46,593 bases of DNA from Gordonia sp. (in: high G+C Gram-positive bacteria) (GTDB taxonomy: Bacteria > Actinomycetota > Actinomycetes > Mycobacteriales > Mycobacteriaceae). Position 1 is the first letter of the stretch; each line of letters starts with the position of its first letter. Position numbers and translations under genes: made by a program. Location: the NCBI RefSeq assembly GCF_012515855.1, contig NZ_JAAYXO010000164.1, forward strand, positions 1 through 46,593, written 5' to 3'. Below are positions 7,529 to 17,600 of this stretch, piece after piece. Below the pieces are notes generated by a model. That model ran no database searches, was not told the origin of the DNA, and saw only the letters and a program-made list of their open reading frames with translations.

Positions 7529-8326
7529 TCAGCCGACCGGCGTGCGGGTCTGTTCGCCGGACTTCGGAGCCGCGCTGGGCTTGGCGCTCGGCGACTTCAC
7601 ATCTGCGGGCTTGGTGACCTTGACGGTCTTGCCCCAATCGCTCAGCGTGACGGTGAGCGAGGCGCCCTTGGCGGGCTCGGACGAGACGCGGACGACGTTG
7701 TTGGAGCCGTCGTCGGCGACCCACACGGTGACCGGGATGTCCTCGTCGAGGCCCTTGGCCTGAGGCGAGGCTCCGGTGAGGCCGGAGAGCTCCTTGGCGG
7801 GCAGGGTTCCGGTGATCTTGGTGGTCTTGACGCCGTCGATGGTCTCCGAGCCGTCTTCCTTGGCGCCCTTGATGCTGCGCAGGACGTGCGGGACGCCCTT
7901 GTCGGCATTGAGGACGTTGGAGACGTCGTAGATGGAGCGGCCGTCGCCGTAGTCGATGAAGCCCTTGTTGTCGACGTTCGCGTACATGTGGTCGTCGACG
8001 TACACGAAGGGTGCGGAGACCGACTTGTCCCTACCCATCGTGAGGGTCGCGGTGCCTTCGCCGACCAGTTCGGGCTTGGTGGAGATGTCGGCCTCGACCT
8101 TGGAGGCGTTCAGTCCCTGCAGCGAGCCTTCGACGTCGATGACGACCTTGGCGCCGGTGAGTGCTGCGGCGGTGTCGGCCGCGGCGTTCAGAGTCGAGGT
8201 GGCGTTGGCGTCGGAGGCGGGTGCGTCGTCGGACCCGGAATCGTCGCTGGAGCATCCCGTCAGTGCGACGGTCGCAGCGAGCGCGGCCGCGGCCGCGACG
8301 ATGGCGAATCGTTTGGAACGTTTCAT
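7529..8326 (-). CDS. LppX/LprG-family lipoprotein
   Basis: This 265-residue lipoprotein has an N-terminal basic segment, a hydrophobic core and a lipobox (ALTGC, Cys25), then a Ser/Asp-rich linker. The mature domain shows the LppX/LprA/LprG pattern (VDVEGSLQGLNASKVEADIS, VYVDDHMYANV, DVSNVLNADKGVPHVL). These proteins form an open half-barrel that binds triacylated lipids and carries them across the mycobacterial envelope. ATG 8326 is preferred over 8353 because AGGAGG lies 9 bases upstream. In Mycobacterium lprG is paired with the P55 transporter gene; here the partner is a DUF4189 protein, so function may differ. It diverges from fas. Confidence 0.87.
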   Translation of the reverse strand: MKRSKRFAIVAAAAALAATVALTGCSSDDSGSDDAPASDANATSTLNAAADTAAALTGAKVVIDVEGSLQGLNASKVEADISTKPELVGEGTATLTMGRDKSVSAPFVYVDDHMYANVDNKGFIDYGDGRSIYDVSNVLNADKGVPHVLRSIKGAKEDGSETIDGVKTTKITGTLPAKELSGLTGASPQAKGLDEDIPVTVWVADDGSNNVVRVSSEPAKGASLTVTLSDWGKTVKVTKPADVKSPSAKPSAAPKSGEQTRTPVG

Positions 8327-8534
8327 TGACTGAGTCCTCCTGTTTCTCGTCACGCTGTCGCTCAGGTGGAATCTGGGCGATCCGTCACGATTTTGTTGAA
8401 TGGGAACTTACCCGGCTCGAGGTCGGCTGGGGAGTAAGAGTCGGTCAACGGGATGACGTGCCGCGGTGGAAAACAGTGTGACGACCTTCACTCTTTTTCT
8501 TTCGTTGCTGGCACTCGCGGTTACCAGTCGGTCT

Positions 8535-8556
8535 ACCAGCGGGTATACCCGCTGGT
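8535..8556. promoter_or_regulatory. 22-bp perfect palindrome over the likely fas promoter
   Basis: ACCAGCGGG (8535-8543) is followed by TATA and then by the exact reverse complement (8548-8556). TATACC (8544-8549) could be the -10 box, with TTACCA (8521-8526) 17 bases upstream as -35, so a bound dimer would cover the -10. The site is a good candidate operator for a fatty-acid regulator. Mycobacterial fas is controlled by the TetR protein FasR, but I cannot match this site to FasR's from memory. Confidence 0.65.
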
Positions 8557-8564
8557 CGCCAAGA

Positions 8565-8584
8565 ACATGAGGGAAGCCTCATGT
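8565..8584 (+). other. Short hairpin in the fas leader
   Basis: ACATGAGG (8565-8572) and CCTCATGT (8577-8584) form an 8-bp stem with a GAAG loop, 68 bases before the fas start. A role in leader RNA structure is possible but untested. Confidence 0.45.
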
Positions 8585-8652
8585 TTCTGTGTCACTATTG
8601 GTCTCGTTCCAGCGACGGCTATGTCCGACGTGACGCATCGACAGGAGAGCTT

Positions 8653-11600
8653 GTGACCCTCGACCAGCACCGCACCGGCCAGCACAACGACCGCATCAAC
8701 TCGAGCGGACTGATCGACCGCCTGACCGCAGGCGAGAGCTATGCGATCGCATTCGGCGGACAGGGCGGCGCCTGGCTGCCGACGCTCACCGAACTGGTGG
8801 CCGACGCTGATCTGGGACAGTCCATCGCAGCCACGGTGGATCAGGCGCACGAGACCCTGAGCCCGGTCGCAGACGAGCTGGCCGCAGCGGGCGGCGATCG
8901 CTTCGAGCCGATCACCTGGATTCGCAACCACGAGGAAGAGCTCGCGGTTCCCAGCGAGACCGAGCTCGGCGACGCGCTGGTCTCGCTCCCCGGCATCCTC
9001 CTGACCCAGCTGGCGGCCGTCGCCAACCTGGCCAAGCAGGGGCTCGACACCGACGCCCTTCCGCCCAGCGCCGTCATCGGACACTCGCAGGGCATTCTCG
9101 CCACCGAGGCCGTCTCCACCGACGGCCAGGCCCCCATCGTCGCCGACTCGGATCTGCTGGCGATCGCTCAGCTGCTCGGCGCGGCATCGACGGTCGTCGC
9201 ACGTCGCGTCGGCCTGCTGGGAACGCGTGACGCAGCCCCGATGATCTCGATCGCGGGCACCAATGCGGCCGTCATCGACGAACTGCTCGCCGAGTACGCA
9301 GCGGGCCAGCCCGCCGACGCCACGGGTCTGCCCGCCGTCGCCATAGTCAACTCGCGTCGCACCATCGTCCTGTCGGGTTCGCCCCGTCATCTCGCCGCGT
9401 TCAGCGCGCACTGTGAGCTGCGCGCCGCTGCCGAGGCCGACGCACGCAAGCGGAAGGTCACCGGCGGCACCCCCTTCTCGCCGGTCCTCGAGGACCTGAA
9501 CGTCACCGTTCCGTTCCACCACCCCGATCTCGCACCTGCCGTCGACCTCGCCGTCGAATGGGCCGAGCGTTGCGGTCTCGATGTGGACCTCGTCCGCCGA
9601 CACGCCACCGCGACCCTCGTCGATCCGGTCGACTGGGTGGAGCTGGTGGGCGACGCCGTCGCATCCGGCGCCCGCTGGGTGATCGACTTCGGTCCGTCCG
9701 ACCTCGCGTCGCGCCTCTCCTCGCCGTCGCTGCGCGGTCAGGGCGTCGGTGTCGTCGCCGCTGCCACCCGCGGTGGTCAGCGCAACCTGTTCGTTCCCGG
9801 CTCGGCGCCCGAGGTCTCGCGCCCGTGGTCGGTCTTCGCTCCGCGCCTGATCAGCCTGCCCGACGGTCGCACCGTGGTCGACACCGCGTTCACCCGTCTC
9901 ACCGGTCGCTCGCCGATGCTGCTCGCGGGCATGACGCCCACCACCGTCGATCCGGCCATCGTCGCCGCGGCCGCCAACGCCGGCCACTGGGCCGAGCTGG
10001 CGGGCGGCGGACAGGTGACCGAGGAGATCTTCGACGGCAACATCGCGCGTCTCGAGGAACTGCTCGACGCCGGCCGCCAGGTCCAGTTCAACTCGCTGTT
10101 CCTCGACCCCTACCTGTGGAAGCTGCAGCTCGGCGGCAAGAAGCTCGTGCAGAAGGCACGCGCCAAGGGCGCCCCGTTCGACGGCGTCATCATCACCGCG
10201 GGCATCCCGGAGCTCGACGAGGCCGTCGACCTGGTCCACGAGTTCACCGAGGCGGGCCTGCACTACGTCGCCTTCAAGCCCGGCACGGTGGACCAGATCC
10301 GCCAGGTGGTCCGCATCGCGCTGCAGGTGCCGCACTTCCCGGTCATCGTTCAGGTGGAGGGCGGCCGCGCGGGTGGTCACCACTCGTGGGAGGACCTCGA
10401 CGATCTTCTGCTGGCCACGTACGCCGAACTCCGCGACCGTCCCAACGTGGTCCTGTGCGTCGGCGGCGGCATCGGCACCCCCGAGCGCGCCAGCGAGTAC
10501 CTCACCGGTACCTGGGCCGCGGGCTACGGCTATCCGCTGATGCCGCTCGACGGCATCCTGGTCGGTACCGCAGCGATGGCGACCCTCGAGGCCACCACGG
10601 CGCCTGCGGTGAAGCAGATGCTGGTCGACACCGAAGGCTGCGACACCTGGATCGGCGCCGGACACGCCGAGGCGGGCATGGCCTCCGGCCGCAGCCAGCT
10701 GGGCGCCGACATCCATGAGATCGACAACGCCGCGTCGCGCACCGGACGACTGCTCGACGATGTCGCCGGAGACGCCGAGGCCGTCGCCGAGCGTCGCGAC
10801 GAGATCATCGCCGCGCTCGATGCCACCGCGAAGCCGTTCTTCGGTGACGTCACCACCATGACGTACCTCGCGTGGCTCCACCGCTACGCCGAGCTCGCCA
10901 CCGGTGCCGAAGGCCAGTACGGCTGGGCCGACATCACCTGGGAGCAGCGCTTCGCCGACATGCTGCGGCGCACCGAGGCTCGCATGAACGAGCTCGACTC
11001 GGGTGAGTTCGTCTCCGCCTTCGGCGACGAGTTCCCGAACCCGCACGCGGTGATCGCCGAGCTGGCGCAGATGTACCCGGCGGTCGCCACGGACATCCTG
11101 CACCCGGCCGACGTCGCCTTCTTCCTGGAGCTGTGCCGCACGCCGGGCAAGCCGGTCAACTTCGTCCCCGTCATCGACAAGGACGTGCGCCGCTGGTACC
11201 GCAGCGACTCGCTGTGGCAGGCCCACGACGCGCGCTACACCGCGGACGAGGTCTGCATCATCCCCGGCACCGTCGCCGTCGCGGGCATCACTCGCGTCGA
11301 CGAGCCGGTCGGCGATCTGCTGAACCGCTTCGAGGCCCAGGTCACTGCCGACCTGCGTACCGCGGGCGAGCAGCCGCGCGTGGTCGCAGCGCGCCGTCAT
11401 CGCGACCTGGTGGCCGAGTCGGGTCCGCTCAGCGTCCTCATCGAGGCCGAAGACGTGCTGTGGGCCGGACGTCAGGGCCGCAACCCGATCGCCCTGCTCG
11501 GCGATCGTGACGCCTGGGAGCTCTACGACGGCGAGTACGCCGAGCACCCCAGCGGTGCGATGGTGGCCTTCGTCCCCGACGCCGAGACCGCAGACGACGA

Positions 11601-14600
11601 GATCCGCCTGGACCTGGTGGTTCCGGTGGCCGGCTCGATCCTGCGCATCCCGTTCACCGGCGACCTGCGTGCCATCGATGGCGGCAGCCCGCGCATCACC
11701 ACCTCCGGCGCCGCCGACGCGATGCGCGACCTGTTGACCGTCGCCGCAGGCGGCGAGCTCCTGGAGTCCGTCGCCGGTGTCGTCACCTCGACCGTCGCAT
11801 GGACCGCCGACTCGGTCGCCGACCACAGCGGCGCCACCGCAGCGGCACTCCCGGGTGCGCTGGTTCCGACCACGCCCGCGTCGCCGAACGGCTTCGCCGT
11901 CCCCGACACCCTCGTCGTGGCGTGCTGGCCGAGCGTCTTCAGCGTCATCGGCGAGGCCCGGACCGCTGACGGACTGCCCGTGGTGGAAGGCCTCCTGGAC
12001 CTGGTCCACCTCGACCACGCCGTGGAACTGACGGGCCAGATCCCCGCCGTCGACACCGAGCTGACCGTGGTGGCACGCCTGATCGGCGTCACCGACACCT
12101 CGGCCGGACGCGTCGTCGAGGTGCACGTCGACGTCCACGGGGCCGACGGCAAGATCGCCGTCCTCCGCGAACGCTTCGCAATCCGCGGTCGCCTCGGCAA
12201 GGCCGACCTGGTTGACCCGGTCCGCGCAGGCGGCGCCGCCGACGACGAGCACGCGGGCACCCGCAAGTTCGTCCGCGCGGCCACCATGCACGCCCCGACC
12301 CGGATGAACGGCTTCGCCGTGGTCTCCGGCGACCGCAACCCGATTCACACCGACGCGCTGGCCGCCCGCCTCGCGGGCCTCGGCGATCCGATCGTGCACG
12401 GCATGTGGCTGTCGGCCGCAGCCCAGCAGGTCCTGGTGGCCGGCGACCGGGAGAACCCGGTGCCGGCGCCGCGAGCGATCCTCGGCTGGACCGCCCGCTA
12501 CCTCGGTATGGTGCGCCTGGGCGATACCGTCGACTTCCGCGTCGACCGCGTCGGCATGGACAACGGCCGCGAGACCGTCGAGCTGACCGCGAAGGTCGCC
12601 GGCGAGCTCGTCATGGCCGCCACCGCGCTGCTCGCCGCTCCGCGCACCGTCTACGCCTTCCCGGGCCAGGGCATCCAGCACAAGGGCATGGGCCTCGAGG
12701 CCCGGACCCGCTCGGCCGCCGCGCGCGAGATCTGGGACCGCGCCGACAAGCACACCCGCGAGGCCCTCGGCTTCTCGATCCTCGCCGTGGTACGCGACAA
12801 TCCGACCACCCTCGTGGCCGCCGCCGGCAGCGGGGACGACAAGCGTCGCGTGACCTACCACCACCCGGACGGCGTGCTGTTCCTGACGCAGTTCACCCAG
12901 GTCGCGATGGCGACCCTCGGTGTCGCACAGGTCGCCGAGCTGCGTGAGTCGGGATCGTACGTCGACGGTTCCATCACCTGCGGCCACTCGGTCGGCGAGT
13001 ACAACGCTCTCGCCGCCTGCGCCGGAGTGCTGCCGCTCGAAGCCGTCCTCGAGGTGGTCTTCCAGCGCGGCAGCGCCATGCACCACCTGGTGCCGCGCGA
13101 CGAGCACGGTCGCTCCGACTATCGCATGGCCGCGATCCGGCCGAGCCAGTTCGGACTCAAGGACGCCGACGTCGAAGACTTCGTCGCGTCGATCGGTCGC
13201 GAGGCAGGGGAGTACCTGGAGGTCGTGAACCTCAACCTCCTCGGCTCGCAGTACGCCATCGCGGGCACCGTCCGCGGTCTGGAGCACCTCGAGACTGAGA
13301 TCGCCCGCCGCGTCGCCGAGTTCGGCGGCAAGCGCGCGTTCATCCTGGTCCCGGGCATCGACGTGCCGTTCCACTCGACGGTCCTGCGCGCCGGTGTGCC
13401 GGAGTTCCGCGGCAAGCTCGAAGAGCTGCTGCCTGCCGACATCGACCCGGACATCCTGGTCGGCCGCTACATCCCGAACCTGGTCCCGCGCCTGTTCAAC
13501 CTGAGCCGCGAGTTTGTCGCCGAGATCGCCGGCCTGGTGCCGTCTGATCCGCTCGACGCCGTGCTGGCCGAGTGGGACGCGTGGGCGGCGCGCCCGTCGG
13601 AGCTGACCCGAGTCATCTTGATCGAGCTCCTGGCCTGGCAGTTCGCCAGCCCGGTCCGCTGGATCGAGACCCAGGACCTGCTGTTCACGCCGGCCGCCGA
13701 CGGCGGTCTCGGCATCGACCGCTTCGTCGAGGTCGGCGTCAAGAACGCGCCGACGCTCACCGGCCTGGCCCGCAACACCCTCAAGCTGCCCGATTACCAG
13801 GCAGCCGCCTCCGAGGTCCTCAACGTGGAGTCCGACGCAGCGGTGCTGCGCGCGGAGGACTCCGCGCCGGAGCCGGTGGAAGACGACATCGTCGAGGAGG
13901 CGCCGGCTGAGACTGCTGCGGCAGCCGCCCCCGCCGCGGTCGCTTCCGCACCGGCTCCGGCCGCCGCGGCCGGACCGCGCCCGGACGACATCGCGTTCGG
14001 CCCGGCCGACGCGGTCCGCGCCGTGATCTCGCTGTGGACCAAGATGACCCCGGCGCAGATCGGACCCGCCGACACCATCGAGTCGCTGTGCGACGGCGTG
14101 TCCTCGCGCCGCAATCAGTTGCTGCTCGACATCGGCACCGAGCTCGGCCTCGGCGCCATCGACGGCGCCGCGGAAGCCGACATGGGCGCACTCGCGTCCA
14201 CCGTCAGCACGCTGGCTCGCGGCTATAAGCCGCTCGGCGACGTCCTCGGCGACGCCGTCGGCGACCAGGTCCGCAAGATCGCAGGCCCGATCGGCAAGCG
14301 CGCGTCGTACATCACCGAACGCGTGACGAGCGCCTGGCAGCTCGGCGACGGCTGGGGACGCCACACCCTGGTCGCGGTGGCCCTGGGATCCCGCGACGGC
14401 GCCAGCGTGCGCGGCGGCGACCTCGGCGACCTGCTCGACGGCGGCGTCGCCTCGGCAGCCGACCTCGATGCGCTGATCGACCGCGCAGTGCGCAGTGTCG
14501 GCCAGGCTCGCGGCATCGCCGTCGAGCTCCCGGCCGCCGCGTCGAGCGGCGGAGGCACCGTCGACGCCGCAGCGCTCGGCGAGTTCACCGAGCAGATCAC

Positions 14601-17600
14601 CGGTCCCGACGGCGTCCTGGCTCAGGCCGCCAACGTGATTCTCGATCAGCTCGGACTCAGCGAGACGGTCGACGCCTCGAACGTCGAGGCCGACCCGAAC
14701 GCGGAGTTGGCAGACCTCGTCAGCGCCGAGCTGGGCTCGGACTGGCAGCGAACCGTCGCACCGGCCTTCGACGAGCAGCGCGCCGTGCTGCTGGACGATC
14801 GCTGGGCCAGCGCTCGCGAGGACCTCGCGCGCCTCTGGCTGATCAGCGAGGAGGACATCCACGCTCGTCACCACGAGCTCGAAGACGCGATGATCGGTGC
14901 CGGCGACCAGGTGGCCGAGCACGCCACCTGGTGGCAGGGCAAGGCCCTCGCGCTCGGCATGCACCAGCACGCGGGCGTCTATGCAGCGATCGCCCAGGCA
15001 GCGCAGTCGCCCGAGCCGGGTGAGTTCGCCGACGACATCGCCGTCGTCACCGGCGCCTCGCAGGGTTCGATCGCCGCGGCGGTGGTCGGCCGGCTGCTGG
15101 CAGGCGGCGCGACGGTCGTCGCGACCACCTCGCGCCTGAACAGCGAGCGCCTCGGCTTCTACAAGGAGCTGTACCGCACGCATGCACGGCACGACGCCGC
15201 GCTCTGGGTGATCCCGGCCAACCTCGCCTCGTACGGCGACGTCGATGCCGTGATCGACTGGCTCGGCAGCGAGCAGACCGAGAACCTCGGAGCCAGCACC
15301 GCCGTCATCAAGCCGGTGATGCGTCCGACCCTGCTCTTCCCGTTCGCCGCACCGCGGGTCGCCGGTGACCTCACCGATGCGGGCGCCCGCGCCGAGATGG
15401 AGATGAAGGTCCTGCTGTGGTCGGTCGAGCGACTGATCGCCGGACTGTCGGCCATCGGCGCCGACCACGACATCAGCGCCCGTCTGCACGTCGTCCTGCC
15501 CGGTTCGCCGAACCGCGGCATGTTCGGCGGCGACGGTGCGTACGGCGAGGCCAAGGCCGCGCTCGATGCGCTCGTCACCCGCTGGGGTGCCGAGGACTCC
15601 TGGAACAGCCGCACCACGCTGGCCCACGCCCTGATCGGCTGGGTCCGCGGCACCGGCCTCATGGGTCACAACGACGGTCTCGTCGACGCGGTCGAGGCCG
15701 CGGGCGTCAAGACCTGGAGCACCCCGGAGATGGCGGACGCCCTGGTCGAGCTGTGCTCGGCCGAGGCACGCGCCGGAGCGGTCGTCGAGCCGATCCTCGC
15801 CGACCTGACCGCAGGCCTGGACCCGGAGAAGATCGACCTCAAGGCGCTGGCGACGGCCGCCGCAGAGGCTCCGGAGGCAGATGAGGCCGAGGCAGCAGAG
15901 TCGGACGAGGCGTCCGGCGTCACCGTTGCGGCACTGCCGGCACCGGCTCGTGCCGAGCTGGCCGCCGAGCACAGCTGGCCCGAACTCGACTCGCGCCCCG
16001 AGGACCTCGTGGTGATCGTCGGCGCGGGCGAGGTGGGCCCGTACGGCTCGGCTCGCACCCGCTTCGAGATGGAGGTCGACGAGCAGCTCTCTGCCGCAGG
16101 CGTTCTGGAGCTCGCATGGACCACCGGCCTGGTGGTCTGGGAAGAGACACCGAAGGCGGGCTGGTACGACGTCGAGTCGGGCGACCCGGTCGCCGAGGCC
16201 GAGATCGCCGAGCGTTACCACGATGCTGTCCTGGAGCGCGTCGGCATCCGCACCTACGCGGATGAGGGCGCGATGGTCGACAACACGGCGCCGCTGCTGG
16301 AGTCGGTGTTCCTCGACAAGGACCTCACCTTCACCGTGCCGAACGAGGCTGCGGCCCGCGAGTTCCTGTCGGCCGACGCCGAGCGGACCCGCATCGCGCC
16401 CAACGCCGAGACCGGTGACTGGACCGTCACCCGCCTCGCGGGCACCGAGATCCGCGTGCCGCGCCAGGCACGACTCTCGCGCACCGTCGGCGGTCAGATC
16501 CCGACCGGCTTCGACCCGGTTCGCTGGGGCGTCTCGCCCGACATGGCCGAGTCCGTCGATCGCGTCGCACTCTGGAACCTGGTCGCCACCGTCGACGCCT
16601 TCATCACCGCTGGCTTCTCGCCGTCGGAGCTGATGCGTTGGGTGCACCCCGGTCTGGTCGCGAACACGCAGGGAACCGGCATGGGCGGCATGACCTCGAT
16701 GAGGTCGCTGTACGTCGACACGCTGCTCGGCGAGTCGAAGGCCAACGACATCCTGCAGGAAGCGCTGCCCAACGTGGTCGCCGCGCACGTGGTGCAGTCG
16801 TACATCGGCAGCTACGGTGCGATGATCCACCCGGTCGCCGCGTGCGCCACCGCCGCCGTCTCGGTGGAGGAGGGCGTCGACAAGATCCGTGTCGGCAAGG
16901 CGCTGTTCGCCGTGGCCGGCGGGTTCGACGATCTGGGCATCGAAGGCATCGTCGGATTCGGTGACATGTCGGCCACCGCCGACTCGGCCAAGATGTCGGC
17001 TCGCGGCATCGACGACCGCCGCTTCTCCCGCGCCAACGACCGTCGTCGCGGAGGCTTCGTCGAATCGGCCGGTGGCGGCACCGTCCTGCTGGCCCGCGGC
17101 GACGTCGCGGCACAGCTGGGCCTGCCGGTCCTCGGCGTCGTGGCCTGGGCCCAGAGCTTCGGCGACGGTGTCCACACCTCGATCCCGGCACCGGGCATCG
17201 GTGCCCTCGGCGCAGCTCGCGGTCAGAAGGCTTCGCCGCTGGCGACCGCGCTGTCGGCCCTGGGCGTGAGCCCCGACGACGTCGCCGTGGTGTCCAAGCA
17301 CGACACCTCGACCCGCGCCAACGACCCCAACGAGTCCGAACTGCACGAGCGCCTCGCCGGAGCCATCGGTCGCGGCACCGGCGCACCGCTGTTCGTGGTC
17401 TCGCAGAAGTCGCTGACCGGTCACGCCAAGGGCGGCGCCGCCGCCTTCCAGCTGATCGGCCTCTGCCAGGTGCTCCGCGACGGCGTCATCCCGCCGAACC
17501 GCAGCCTGGACTGTGTCGACGAGAAGATGCGCGAGTACCCGCACCTGGTGTGGCCCCGGGAGACCCTACGCATGGGCGGAAAGTTCCCGCTGAAGGCGGG

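Larger units (their letters stand above)
8327..8652. promoter_or_regulatory. Divergent lipoprotein/fas control region
   Basis: This 326-base stretch has no gene. It holds the promoters of the minus-strand lipoprotein gene and of fas. A perfect 22-bp palindrome (8535-8556; arms ACCAGCGGG around TATA) and a hairpin (8565-8584) lie at the fas end. No other strong repeat was seen in the first 180 bases. Confidence 0.6.

Noticed and set aside
8581..8652. ATG 8581 as the fas start
   Set aside because: It sits in a hairpin with no ribosome site, while GTG 8653 has AGGAG at proper spacing.
8533..17544. A 3,003-codon open frame antisense to fas
   Set aside because: Its sequence is low-complexity Arg/Val/Asp/Gly with no domain. 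It mirrors the strong third-position GC of the fas gene, which removes stops from one antisense frame.
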